A stretch of DNA of 64,000 bases, taken from Mucilaginibacter sp. (GTDB lineage: Bacteria > Bacteroidota > Bacteroidia > Sphingobacteriales > Sphingobacteriaceae). The position numbers and the translations under genes are program-made. The stretch is taken from assembly GCF_028288205.1 (NCBI RefSeq), contig NZ_JAQBOD010000035.1, positions 1 to 64,000 on the forward strand, written 5' to 3'. Below the pieces are notes generated by a model, which made no database searches, was not told the DNA's origin, and saw only the letters and a list, made by a program, of their open reading frames with translations. The first letter of the stretch is position 1; each line of letters opens with the position of its first letter. Below are positions 29,682-39,929 of this stretch, piece by piece.

Positions 29682-29687
29682 CGCATC

Positions 29688-29898
29688 TTGTTACACTCGC
29701 GGTGAAACAAAATGTAACAAGTGAAACAAGATTTTGACTTAAACTATTGATTATAAAATATTTACAAAAAAGTGATGTAACAAAATGTAACAACTTATTC
29801 GTCAGTATTTTTAGGCGTAATTTTAATATTGTTCATTGATAATCAAACAATTACAAATTGCTAATTTTAGGAGTGGTGAAACAAGTTATTTGAAACAG
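29688..29898. repeat. Array of TG[AT]AACA[AG] octamers
   Basis: Copies at 29703, 29713, 29722, 29776, 29786, 29877, 29891, plus an inverted exact TTGTTACA at 29688. Confidence 0.55.
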
Positions 29899-29954
29899 AT
29901 GAAATAAAGTCACCGACAATATAGTACCGCCATTATACCAGTTGCTGCTGCCAG

Positions 29955-30045
29955 TTTAAGCGTCCACGTTTAAATTAAAAATCCTGCCTGCAAGCGTCTA
30001 CGCTTGCAAATGTTAACATTCAAGCGTAGACGCTTGAATGGGCAG
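29955..30045. repeat. Cluster of three AAGCGTCYACGYTT palindromic units, two forming a ~62-bp composite inverted repeat
   Basis: TTTAAGCGTCCACGTTTAAA (29955), TGCAAGCGTCTACGCTTGCA (29989), ATTCAAGCGTAGACGCTTGAAT (30018); outer CTGCC/GGCAG arms. Confidence 0.8.
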
Positions 30046-30066
30046 ATTAATTAATACTAAATAGCA

Positions 30067-30096
30067 AACGCCCAAAGCTTTTCAACTTTGGGCGTT
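30067..30096 (-). terminator. Hairpin downstream of the lipoprotein gene
   Basis: AACGCCCAAAG-8 nt-CTTTGGGCGTT, 11-bp perfect stem. Confidence 0.65.
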
Positions 30097-30119
30097 GCTA
30101 CACATTTAATCTATCACAA

Positions 30120-30872
30120 TTATTTTCTTTCACTCTTCTCACGGTGTGAGAATCCGCCCCAACCTCCGCATAATAGTATATTGTCTTTAATTTTATTATA
30201 AATAGTAGCGTTAACTGTGCTGCTAATTATAATTGCACCATTTGTACGTACGGCGGCATCTAATTGGGCAGCAGCCATTCCGCTTATCAGTTTAGTTAAA
30301 TTTAGTTTGGCTAAAGTCGCAACGTCTGTTTTACCATCAATGGTTATATTTTCGGCTTCCACCTTTATTAAGGCATCATCGTTATAGTCAAGCTCTATAG
30401 GTACAACTACGCCGCCCTGAGTGGTAAAGTTCCCTTTTAAAGTAAGCGGTATAGCCGCTGTTGTGCTTTTTACCAGGAGAACCCGCAATTCAATTTCGGT
30501 ATAAGTGCCGGTATCAATTGCTGCGCTTATTGAAGCAGGGCTAATTGCAAACAGATCAATGTTTGTTAAATTTTTACTGGTGATCTCAATAGCCGTATTT
30601 TTCTTTTTGGCTTCTAATTTAAAGGAAGCGATGTTAGCCGTGCCTGATGTCCAGGTAATACTGGCTGAAGTAGCGTTTGTGCTAACCGAATTGGTTGTCA
30701 TACCGGGTGTTGTAATTGATGCCGGAAGCAAATTACTTGGGTTTGTGGCGCTAAGCGCAAAAGTGACTTGTGTTGCTGATGTAGTAACCGCGCTATTATC
30801 CTTTTTACAAGCGTTTAAGGATAAAATGAATGTTAATACTGCAATGCTTTTAATACAATTTGATAAGTTCAT
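30120..30872 (-). CDS. Putative lipoprotein of unknown function (DUF4382-like architecture possible)
   Basis: Lipobox ILSLNACKKDNS; beta-rich sequence. Confidence 0.6.
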   Translation of the reverse strand: MNLSNCIKSIAVLTFILSLNACKKDNSAVTTSATQVTFALSATNPSNLLPASITTPGMTTNSVSTNATSASITWTSGTANIASFKLEAKKKNTAIEITSKNLTNIDLFAISPASISAAIDTGTYTEIELRVLLVKSTTAAIPLTLKGNFTTQGGVVVPIELDYNDDALIKVEAENITIDGKTDVATLAKLNLTKLISGMAAAQLDAAVRTNGAIIISSTVNATIYNKIKDNILLCGGWGGFSHREKSERK

Positions 30873-31075
30873 TTTTAAATGGGTTTTACTGTAATACGTT
30901 TGTTACAAATAATAGTTTCTTTATTTTTAATAGCGTTTAACTCAAAAACCAAATAAGTGCTGATTATCAATTACTTGAGTAATAATTTATTTTTAAACAA
31001 TAATAAATATTTTCCATTTTGAGTGAGCGGAATAAATGCCTGCTTCATTTTTGTCCACAAAATCCCTCTAACAAA

Positions 31076-31101
31076 AAAGCCCCCGATAAATCGAAGGCTT
31101 T
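31076..31101 (-). terminator. Hairpin downstream of gltA
   Basis: AAAGCC...CGATAAATCG...GGCTTT; flanking T/A tract on the minus strand. Confidence 0.6.
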
Positions 31102-31119
31102 AATATATCTAAAGGTCAA

Positions 31120-32406
31120 CTACCTTTTCGCTATCTCCACATAATCCTTATTAACAGCACCTACATATATTTGGCGCGGGCGGCCTATTGGCTCTTTATT
31201 CTCTTTCATTTCTTTCCATTGTGCTATCCAGCCCGGTAAACGGCCAAGTGCAAACAAAACGGTAAACATATCAGTAGGGAAACCTAACGCGCGGTAGATG
31301 ATACCTGAATAAAAATCAACATTAGGATATAATTTACGCTCAACAAAGTAAGGGTCCTTTAATGCTACTTCTTCCAGTTTCTTAGCAATTTCCAGCACTT
31401 CATCATTAATACCTAATTTCTCTAATATATCATCACAGGCCTTTTTAATGATCTTGGCACGCGGATCGAAATTTTTGTAAACACGATGACCAAAGCCCAT
31501 TAAACGGAAAGGGTCATTTTTATCTTTTGCTTTGTTTATCCATTTATCGGTATCGCCCCCATCTTCTTTAATTTTCTCCAGCATTTCAATTACCGCCTGG
31601 TTGGCGCCACCATGCAGCGGTCCCCATAAGGCAGATATACCTGCAGATACAGAAGCATAAATATTAGACTCGGACGAACCTACTATACGCACCGTAGATG
31701 TTGAGCAGTTTTGCTCATGATCTGCATGCAGTATTAATAAGGTATTCATAGCATTTACTACCACAGGGTCAACCTCAACATCCTCGGTACGCTGACCAAA
31801 GGTCATGTTAAGGAAGTTAGTAACATAATCGTATTTATTTTGAGGATAAATAACGGGATGACCTAATGATTTTTTGTATATCCATGAAACTACAGTAGCC
31901 ATTTTAGCCAGCATTTTAATAATGCTAAGGTTAAGCTCGTCTTTGCTTTGATTAGGTTTTAAAGATTCAGGGTAAAAAGCAGATAATGAACACACCAATG
32001 ACGACAATTGCCCCATTGGATGAGATTTTGACGGAAAACCATCAAAAAACTTCTTCATATCCTCATGCACTAAGGTATGGCGGCTTATTTCATATTGGAA
32101 ATCTTTCAGCTGCTCTGCAGTAGGCAAAGCTCCATATATCAGCAAATAAGCAACCTCTATAAAGGTTGATTGCTCTGCTAATTGTTCAATAGGATAACCA
32201 CGGTATTTAAGTATACCCAGCTCACCATCTAAAAAAGTGATGGCGCTTTGTGTAGCGCCTGTGTTTTTATAACCAACATCAAGGGTTACATAACCGCTTT
32301 GATCTCTCAATTTTGAAATATCAATAGCTTTTTCCCCTTCTGTACCCTCTATTATTGGAAGATCGTATATTTTATCACCTATTTTTAATTGTGCTAAGTC
32401 TGACAT
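31120..32406 (-). CDS. gltA: Citrate synthase
   Basis: LHADHEQNCSTSTVR, GPLHGGANQAVIEML, MGFGHRVYKNFDPRAKII. Confidence 0.97.
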   Translation of the reverse strand: MSDLAQLKIGDKIYDLPIIEGTEGEKAIDISKLRDQSGYVTLDVGYKNTGATQSAITFLDGELGILKYRGYPIEQLAEQSTFIEVAYLLIYGALPTAEQLKDFQYEISRHTLVHEDMKKFFDGFPSKSHPMGQLSSLVCSLSAFYPESLKPNQSKDELNLSIIKMLAKMATVVSWIYKKSLGHPVIYPQNKYDYVTNFLNMTFGQRTEDVEVDPVVVNAMNTLLILHADHEQNCSTSTVRIVGSSESNIYASVSAGISALWGPLHGGANQAVIEMLEKIKEDGGDTDKWINKAKDKNDPFRLMGFGHRVYKNFDPRAKIIKKACDDILEKLGINDEVLEIAKKLEEVALKDPYFVERKLYPNVDFYSGIIYRALGFPTDMFTVLFALGRLPGWIAQWKEMKENKEPIGRPRQIYVGAVNKDYVEIAKR

Positions 32407-32571
32407 AGATAGATTTTTGTATTTGCAACAAATATATGCAAATCTGCGTATAATTTAGCTGTAACTATGGTTGGTCAATTGTAAAAAAGTTGTCTTATAA
32501 AACTTATTTACAATCAAATCTATCCAATTGGTATATTCGTAGTTAAAATCCACTAAAAAATATAATTATTA

Positions 32572-35394
32572 ATGGCAACAAATGGCCCGCCGGTATTGCT
32601 AATTTCTATTTACTATAATATAGGCTTACCGTTAATTGCACTTACGGTTATAGTTTTTTTTATGATTATTACCTATCGGCGCAGCATCAGGAAAGCCGTT
32701 GAGTATTACACTGCCAATTTGCCTAACTCTCCGCACCAGCTTAATGCCCTTATTAACTCTCTTAATGATATTATATTTGAGTTTAATGAAGATAAAGTTT
32801 GCCTGAATGCCTGGTTCAATGAATTTACCGACAGGGTGATTAACCCCAAAGAACTGGTTGGTAAAAAACTGGAAGATATTTTAGGGCATGAACGTGCATT
32901 AAAATTTAATACCGCGCTTGATTATGTTATCAGCACCCGAAAATCGACAGCTGTTGAATATCTTTCTGACCATGGTACAGGCAACTGGCTCATTGCAAAG
33001 CTAACACCGGTATTAGATCGGAGTGGAAATTATATGCATCGTATTTCGGCTTCGGTTACTGATATATCTGAACAGAAAAGATATGCCGATGCTTTAAAAG
33101 AAAACGAGACATTATTACTTGAGGCGCAGGCAATTGCTAAAATAGGCAATTGGTGGTACGATAATAAAACAAAGCACACCTATTGGTCTGCCAGTTTAGT
33201 AGCCATACTGGAAATTAATGGCGTACCCGAGGGTGTTAGCGAGTTTGATTATTATTTAAGCCTTACGCACCCGGATGACAGGGATAATTACCGTGATTTT
33301 TTGATGAACCTCACCGTATCGGGCGAGAAGCAATATGAGCACCGTATAATTACACCAAATGGAAACCTGAAATATATTAAGATTGTAAAAGGGGATATCA
33401 CTTTTGATGAGCACGGAAACATGCTGCGCATATTTGGCATTTTGCAAGATATAACCCAGGCCAGGCTATCAGAAAAAGCGATAAAAAAGGGCCGTACAGA
33501 ATTAATTGAAGCACAAACCATTGCAAAAATAGGTAACTGGAATTGGGATACTTCGTCGCGTAAATTGGCATGGTCTGATGAAATTACCCATATTTTTGAG
33601 GTTGAGCCCCTTTTGTTTGCTCAACCTGGTATAATGCGTTTTCTTTTAAAATTTGTACACACAAACGATAAGTTTATTTTACGGCATTTATTTAAAGGCG
33701 CTACCAATAATGCCAACTACACCTGTGTTTTTCGTATAGTTACCCCTAATGGTACCATTAAATATATAAGCGTAATTGTTAGTACGCTGCTTAAAAACGA
33801 AGATGGCAGCATATGTGAAATTATAGGCACCTTACAGGATGTTACCGACAGGAAACAGGTAGAAATAGACTATAAACGAACCGAAAATAAATATAAGCTG
33901 GTATTAGAAGCTATTAAATTAGCAGCAGTATCATTAGATAACAAGGGCAATATTACTTTTTGTAACCCGCACCTGGCTAATATATTAGGATATACTCCAA
34001 AAGAGATATTGGGCATGAACTGGATGGATCAATTCATTCCGCCTAAATTAAATGAGATGGTTAATAACTGGTTTGTAAGCAACACCATTCCTACACAATA
34101 TATTAATCCGGTAGTATGCCGTAATGGCGAAGAGCGCATTATTAGCTGGCAAAATACAATAAGCTATGATGAGAATGGCTTACTTAAAGAAACTACTGCT
34201 ATTGGCGAGGATATTACCGATCAGCAAAAGGCAACCCGGGAGCTAATATCAGCAAAAGAGATCGCAGAAAGATCATCGCGTTTTAAATCTGATTTCTTAT
34301 CAATAATGAGCCATGAGATAAGAACACCGATGAACGCGGTTATTGGCACCACCAATTTATTGTTAAGCGAGGACCCTAAGCCCGAGCAATTAGATTATTT
34401 GAATATCCTCAAATTCTCTGGCGAGAATTTGCTTGATATTATTAATGACATACTTGATTACAATAAAATTGAGGCTGGTAAATTAGAGCTTAACCACTTA
34501 AAGTTTAATATTCATCACCTTGCTCAAAAAATAAAGCAATCCTTCCAGTCAAAAGCAATAGAAAAGAAATTAACTATTGATTTGCTTATTGATGAGGTTA
34601 TTCCTGAATATATAACCGGCGATCAAACCCGCCTGAGCCAGATTTTAAATAACCTGATAAGCAATGCGGTTAAATTTACTCATAAAGGCATAATATCCAT
34701 CCATTTACAAGCCGAAAAAGCAGATCGTAAGCAGATTACCATTAAGTTTACAGTTGCAGACACCGGCATTGGTATATCACCCGAAAACCTGGGAATTATA
34801 TTTGATCCGTTTACACAAGAGCCAATAATTAATAACAGCAATACCGGCGGTACCGGGTTAGGTCTGGCTATTACCAAACGATTGGTAAATCTTCATAAAA
34901 GTGATATTTCTGTTATAAGCGAGCCTGGTAAAGGCACTTCATTCACTTTTACTATTTCATTTATGCTGCCGCAAAACGAGTTAAATGCACCAACTGATAC
35001 AAACAATTCGCCAATGCTTAACTTATATGGAATGAACGTATTGGTAGTTGACGATAATAAAATGAACCTGCTTATTGCTTCAAGATTCTTAAAAAAATGG
35101 CAGGCAAATGTTGAAGAAGCGATAAATGGACAAATAGCTGTTGACATGGTTAACAATAAAGCTTATGACCTTATTATAATGGACCTGCAAATGCCTGTAA
35201 TGGATGGCTTTGAAGCTACACGGATCATAAAAAGCAGTAATGCCAATATACCAATTATAGCACTTACCGCTGATGCAATGCCCGAAACTTATGCTAAAGC
35301 GTTGGCTGCAGGCATGAGCGATTATTTAACCAAACCATTTGTACCGGCTACATTCTTTGAAAAAGTTTCCCAATATTATAAGCAGGTTATTTGA
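32572..35394 (+). CDS. Hybrid sensor histidine kinase: single TM, several PAS/PAC domains, HisKA, HATPase, REC
   Basis: FLSIMSHEIRTPMNAVIGT H-box, GTGLGLAITKRLV G-box, receiver VLVVDDNKMN...DLIIMDLQMPVMDG. Confidence 0.93.
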   Translation: MATNGPPVLLISIYYNIGLPLIALTVIVFFMIITYRRSIRKAVEYYTANLPNSPHQLNALINSLNDIIFEFNEDKVCLNAWFNEFTDRVINPKELVGKKLEDILGHERALKFNTALDYVISTRKSTAVEYLSDHGTGNWLIAKLTPVLDRSGNYMHRISASVTDISEQKRYADALKENETLLLEAQAIAKIGNWWYDNKTKHTYWSASLVAILEINGVPEGVSEFDYYLSLTHPDDRDNYRDFLMNLTVSGEKQYEHRIITPNGNLKYIKIVKGDITFDEHGNMLRIFGILQDITQARLSEKAIKKGRTELIEAQTIAKIGNWNWDTSSRKLAWSDEITHIFEVEPLLFAQPGIMRFLLKFVHTNDKFILRHLFKGATNNANYTCVFRIVTPNGTIKYISVIVSTLLKNEDGSICEIIGTLQDVTDRKQVEIDYKRTENKYKLVLEAIKLAAVSLDNKGNITFCNPHLANILGYTPKEILGMNWMDQFIPPKLNEMVNNWFVSNTIPTQYINPVVCRNGEERIISWQNTISYDENGLLKETTAIGEDITDQQKATRELISAKEIAERSSRFKSDFLSIMSHEIRTPMNAVIGTTNLLLSEDPKPEQLDYLNILKFSGENLLDIINDILDYNKIEAGKLELNHLKFNIHHLAQKIKQSFQSKAIEKKLTIDLLIDEVIPEYITGDQTRLSQILNNLISNAVKFTHKGIISIHLQAEKADRKQITIKFTVADTGIGISPENLGIIFDPFTQEPIINNSNTGGTGLGLAITKRLVNLHKSDISVISEPGKGTSFTFTISFMLPQNELNAPTDTNNSPMLNLYGMNVLVVDDNKMNLLIASRFLKKWQANVEEAINGQIAVDMVNNKAYDLIIMDLQMPVMDGFEATRIIKSSNANIPIIALTADAMPETYAKALAAGMSDYLTKPFVPATFFEKVSQYYKQVI

Positions 35395-35475
35395 GGGTGA
35401 ATCTTTGATTATTAAAGATTAGGCCTGTCAGGTTATAAATTCACACCCCTGCTTAACGTTATGTATCTTCAATTT

Positions 35476-36723
35476 TCAATTAGATCGTATCGCTTCAACA
35501 GGATCAAGTTTTGATGCAAACCAGGCAGGCACAATACCAGATATTATACCAATACCAACAGACGTACCCAGACCTATAATTATGTTTTTCATGTAAAGCA
35601 CAATAGCAATATCTGCCACCCATTTTACTAAAAATGTGCCGCCATATACCATTAATAATCCTATCAGTCCACCCATGAGGCAAAGAATAATAGCCTCTAT
35701 TAAAAATTGCAATAAGATAAAGTAGTTTTTGGCCCCCAACGATTTTTGAATACCTATAATATTGGTACGCTCTTTTACAGAAACAAACATAATATTAGCT
35801 ATACCGAACCCGCCTACCAGTATAGAGAATAAACCAATTATAAAACCGGCAATGTTAATTACTTTAAATACAATATCTAATTGATCAGAAAGCATGGTGC
35901 TTTCATTTAAGGCAAAATTATCCTCCTGGTTTGATCTTAAGCTGCGAATAGAACGCATTAAGCCTTTTACTTCGCCTTTTACTTCTACTATTGGGATGCC
36001 GCCTTTACCCCTTACAACAATCGAAGGGCGATATTTTTCATTTTGAACATCAATTAAATTATGAGCAAAATTTAGCGGCAGTAAAACTTCTTTATCGGCA
36101 GATATACCCAGCATGTCTTTACCTTCTTTGGCAAACACACCTATAATGGTTACAAACCTGCCCATTACTTTTATTTGCTTACCAACAGCAGTGCCTCCCG
36201 GAAATAAATTTTCGGCAATATCATTTCCTATTATAGTAACAGGGGCACCTGTTTTTGATTCCATTTCTGTAAAATACCGGCCATCCTGAAAATCAAAGTT
36301 CCAGGTTTTATTATGGTCTTGGGTAACCGCGTCAATTTGTGCACCATCAACTGTATTACTTCCGTATTTTATAGTACGGTTATCAATACCAATTTCGTAA
36401 GAGATAGCTTCGGCTGTTTGGCTGCGTCTTTGCAATTCATCAAAATCCTTTAATTTTGATACCGGTCGCTGCATAAACTTCCACCAGGGATATTCGCCAT
36501 CTGATACCCATGGCCATTTTTCAACATAAACACTATTACTACCAAGTTTATTTACACTTGTTTGCAGGTTATCACGCAGCGTATCAACCGCCGAAAAAAC
36601 AGCAATTATGGTAAATATACCTATAGTAACCCCCAATAAAGACAACAGTGTACGCAGCCTGTTTTGTCGCAGGGCATCATAAGCAAACAGAAAGCTTTCT
36701 CTGAAAAGTTTTAAAAATATCAT
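35476..36723 (-). CDS. ABC transporter permease (MacB/FtsX family)
   Basis: MacB periplasmic core and FtsX C-terminal TMs (GGFGIANIMFVSVKERTNIIGIQKSLGAK). Confidence 0.9.
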   Translation of the reverse strand: MIFLKLFRESFLFAYDALRQNRLRTLLSLLGVTIGIFTIIAVFSAVDTLRDNLQTSVNKLGSNSVYVEKWPWVSDGEYPWWKFMQRPVSKLKDFDELQRRSQTAEAISYEIGIDNRTIKYGSNTVDGAQIDAVTQDHNKTWNFDFQDGRYFTEMESKTGAPVTIIGNDIAENLFPGGTAVGKQIKVMGRFVTIIGVFAKEGKDMLGISADKEVLLPLNFAHNLIDVQNEKYRPSIVVRGKGGIPIVEVKGEVKGLMRSIRSLRSNQEDNFALNESTMLSDQLDIVFKVINIAGFIIGLFSILVGGFGIANIMFVSVKERTNIIGIQKSLGAKNYFILLQFLIEAIILCLMGGLIGLLMVYGGTFLVKWVADIAIVLYMKNIIIGLGTSVGIGIISGIVPAWFASKLDPVEAIRSN

Positions 36724-36952
36724 ATATTTGGATTACACCGGTTTTTTATGATTTCACGGATTTTGTAAACCCTATTATAAAAATAGTGTTATACATTAGA
36801 TGATTAGTTTGCTATTAAGTTACATTATTTTTCGGTTAATAAATCTGTAAAATTAAGACAGCCATTAACAATCGATGTAATCAAACAATATAATCAGCGT
36901 AATCCATAATTATATTTGTACATTTGCGCCCTGAAAATTCATATATATAAGC

Positions 36953-38002
36953 ATGAAATTATCTCAATTTAAATTCAATTTACCCGAATCATTAATTGCA
37001 CACACACCCGCCGCTACCCGCGACGAATCGCGTTTAATGGTATTACACCGTGATTCTGGCAAGATTGAGCATAAAGTTTTTAAAGACGTTCTGGATTATT
37101 TTGATGACCAGGATGTTATGATACTTAACAATACAAAAGTATTCCCTGCCCGCATGTACGGCAATAAAGAAAAAACAGGAGCTACTATTGAAGTATTTTT
37201 GTTGAGGGAGCTAAATAAAGAGCTCCGTTTGTGGGATGTTTTAGTTGATCCGGCACGTAAAATACGTGTAGGTAACAAATTATATTTTGGTGATGATGAT
37301 TTGTTAATTGCCGAAGTTGTTGATAACACCACGTCGCGCGGCCGTACTATTAGGTTTTTGTTTGATGGTACCGAAGAAGAGTTTCGCCGTAACGTAGAAA
37401 TATTGGGTGAAACACCGCTTCCTAAATACATAAAACGTAAAGCTACTGCCGAAGATAAGGAACGCTATCAAACCATTTTTGCTAAGCACGAAGGCGCTGT
37501 TGCGGCTCCTACCGCAGGCTTACACTTTAGTCGCGAACTAATGAAACGCCTTGAACTTAAAGGTGTTGAATTTGCCGAAGTTACCCTGCATGTTGGTTTA
37601 GGAACTTTCCGCCAGGTTGAGGTTGAGGATCTGACCAAGCATAAAATGGACTCAGAGCAAATTATCATTGAGCAAAGGCAAGCTGATATAGTAAACCGTG
37701 GTATTGAACGTAAAAAACGTATTTGTGCTGTTGGCACCACCAGTATGCGCGCTATTGAGTCGGCCGTATCTGCAAGCAAGACTTTAAAACCGGTTAATGA
37801 CTGGACCAGCAAATTTATATTTCCGCCATACGAGTTTAGTATAGCAAATTCAATGATCACCAATTTCCACACACCAGAATCAACGTTGTTAATGATGGTA
37901 TCTGCATTTGGCGGTTATGAACATGTTATGAATGCTTATGAAGTGGCTATAAAAGAAAAGTATCGCTTTTATAGTTATGGCGATGCAATGCTGATTATAT
38001 AA
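36953..38002 (+). CDS. queA: tRNA preQ1(34) S-adenosylmethionine ribosyltransferase-isomerase
   Basis: [44 protein letters not shown]. Confidence 0.97.
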   Translation: MKLSQFKFNLPESLIAHTPAATRDESRLMVLHRDSGKIEHKVFKDVLDYFDDQDVMILNNTKVFPARMYGNKEKTGATIEVFLLRELNKELRLWDVLVDPARKIRVGNKLYFGDDDLLIAEVVDNTTSRGRTIRFLFDGTEEEFRRNVEILGETPLPKYIKRKATAEDKERYQTIFAKHEGAVAAPTAGLHFSRELMKRLELKGVEFAEVTLHVGLGTFRQVEVEDLTKHKMDSEQIIIEQRQADIVNRGIERKKRICAVGTTSMRAIESAVSASKTLKPVNDWTSKFIFPPYEFSIANSMITNFHTPESTLLMMVSAFGGYEHVMNAYEVAIKEKYRFYSYGDAMLII

Positions 38003-38024
38003 TTAAGATTTGAGATATTAGATG

Positions 38025-38059
38025 TGGGATTTGAGACAAACTCAAATCCCATTTTTTTT
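38025..38059 (+). terminator. Terminator of queA
   Basis: TGGGATTTGAG-ACAAA-CTCAAATCCCA (11-bp perfect) followed by T8. Confidence 0.85.
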
Positions 38060-38074
38060 ATAATTTAGCTACCC

Positions 38075-38788
38075 ATGAGCAATCCCGATCTCAAGTCTCA
38101 AATCTTAAATCCCAAATCTAACTACGCCATTATAGTAGCCGGTGGTTCGGGTAGCAGGATGCTGTCGGTAGTGCCGAAGCAATTCTTATCGCTTAATGGT
38201 ATTCCGGTTTTGATGCATACCATGTTGGCTTTTTACCAAAGCCAATCACAGCCACAGCTTATCCTGGTACTTCCTGCTGATTTTCATGACTATTGGAAGC
38301 AACTTTGTAAAACCCATAATTTTACTATTCCGCACCAGCTAATAAATGGTGGCGAAACACGTTTTCATTCTGTTAAAAATGGGTTAAAACTGGTGCCGGA
38401 CAACGAGCAGGCGCTTATAGCAGTGCATGACGCAGTAAGGCCACTTACCAATCGCGAGATAATTGATGAGTCATATCAAAGTGCGGCTAAACACGGCAAT
38501 GCCATTACAGCCGTTAAAAGCCGCGATTCGGCAAGGCAATTAAAAGGCGACACTTCTACCCATTTAAACCGCGACGAAATTTACCTGGTACAAACCCCGC
38601 AAACTTTTCAATCGGCCCAACTTAAAAAAGCATATCAACAACCCTATCATACTAAATTTACTGATGACGCAAGTGTGGTTGAAGAAATGGGCGTTAAAAT
38701 AAATTTAATTAACGGCAGCTATCAAAACATTAAAATAACTTTCCCTGAAGATATTGCTATTGCAGAATTATTGTTGAAAAGCAAATAG
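38075..38788 (+). CDS. ispD: 2-C-methyl-D-erythritol 4-phosphate cytidylyltransferase
   Basis: AIIVAGGSGSRM, VHDAVRPL, QTPQTFQ. Confidence 0.93.
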   Translation: MSNPDLKSQILNPKSNYAIIVAGGSGSRMLSVVPKQFLSLNGIPVLMHTMLAFYQSQSQPQLILVLPADFHDYWKQLCKTHNFTIPHQLINGGETRFHSVKNGLKLVPDNEQALIAVHDAVRPLTNREIIDESYQSAAKHGNAITAVKSRDSARQLKGDTSTHLNRDEIYLVQTPQTFQSAQLKKAYQQPYHTKFTDDASVVEEMGVKINLINGSYQNIKITFPEDIAIAELLLKSK

Positions 38789-38800
38789 ACTACAGAAATC

Positions 38801-39283
38801 TTAGCCGTTACCTTTTGGCGTATCATAATAAACTAATTTACCACTTTTATCGCTTATAGCCGCCCACGTATCTATATCAAATTCTATTAATGCCACAGCA
38901 CAGGGAGGTACACTATGTATTTTACCTGTTAAATGGTAAAGCACTTGCCCTATGCCGGGGTTATGGCCAACCAGTCCAATAAAATTATGAGTATCAATTA
39001 ATTGGCTAATTATATCAACAAGATCATCCTGACCGGCCTCATAAATACTGCTAATCTCTTCGGCCGCCGGTATAGATAAATGTTGCGAGAAAACATTGGC
39101 CGTACTAATTGTACGCAAAGATGGGCTTGATACCAGTAGCTGCGGAATATGTGAATGTTGCTTTAACCGCCCGGCCATTATGGCGGCATCTTGTAAACCC
39201 GACGGCTTTAACGGCCGCTCAAAGTCTGGGTATCCGGTTTCGTGGGTGGCTTTAGCATGCCTTATTAATAATAGTTTTTTCAT
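38801..39283 (-). CDS. SixA-type histidine phosphatase
   Basis: MKKLLLIRHAKATHE (RHG motif), LVGHNPGIGQ. Start at 39283 preferred over track 39379. Confidence 0.9.
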   Translation of the reverse strand: MKKLLLIRHAKATHETGYPDFERPLKPSGLQDAAIMAGRLKQHSHIPQLLVSSPSLRTISTANVFSQHLSIPAAEEISSIYEAGQDDLVDIISQLIDTHNFIGLVGHNPGIGQVLYHLTGKIHSVPPCAVALIEFDIDTWAAISDKSGKLVYYDTPKGNG

Positions 39284-39293
39284 AGTAAATTTG

Positions 39294-39920
39294 TTATTTA
39301 AACAGGTAGCCCAAACCAATGGAAAACTCCCTGTTCTTAACAACACTAGTACCCGAATCTTGTTGGGTGGTTGATGCAATATTATTTATCCCCAATGAGT
39401 AAGCCAGGTTAAATGTTAGTTTATTACGAAATTCAAAACCGGTTGAAAAGCCCAATCCGGCATCAAATTTTTGAGCGTCATCCGCTTTACCAAATTTAAC
39501 ATTATCAGATGTACTACTTCCGGGAGTTTCATAACCCAGCTTACCACCTAAACCCATTGCTATATAGCCTCCGGCTCCAATATAGAAAACTCCAAGATCA
39601 GTAAATTTAAACTTCCTTAAAACATTAACCGGTAGCTCCAGATAAGTTAAATGAGTGGTAGTGGTTAACGCATCATTATATACAACAGAACCCTTACCGG
39701 CTATACCTATACCTGCCTCCAGCCAAAATCCATTGTTAACCGGCATTTGTGCTGTCCCCCGTATATTAAATGTTTTTATAGAACCCGCTGCAATAATATA
39801 CGCATTATTAATTTTTTGATAAGCCAACCCACCCGAAATTTTTGCACCATAAGTTATTTGCGCATCTGCATATAAACAGGTTATTAAAAACAGGAAGATA
39901 ATTATTATTGCTTTTTTCAT
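39294..39920 (-). CDS. Outer membrane beta-barrel (porin family) protein
   Basis: Signal peptide; beta-barrel pattern with terminal REFSIGLGYLFK. Confidence 0.8.
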   Translation of the reverse strand: MKKAIIIIFLFLITCLYADAQITYGAKISGGLAYQKINNAYIIAAGSIKTFNIRGTAQMPVNNGFWLEAGIGIAGKGSVVYNDALTTTTHLTYLELPVNVLRKFKFTDLGVFYIGAGGYIAMGLGGKLGYETPGSSTSDNVKFGKADDAQKFDAGLGFSTGFEFRNKLTFNLAYSLGINNIASTTQQDSGTSVVKNREFSIGLGYLFK

Positions 39921-39929
39921 AATGCTAAA

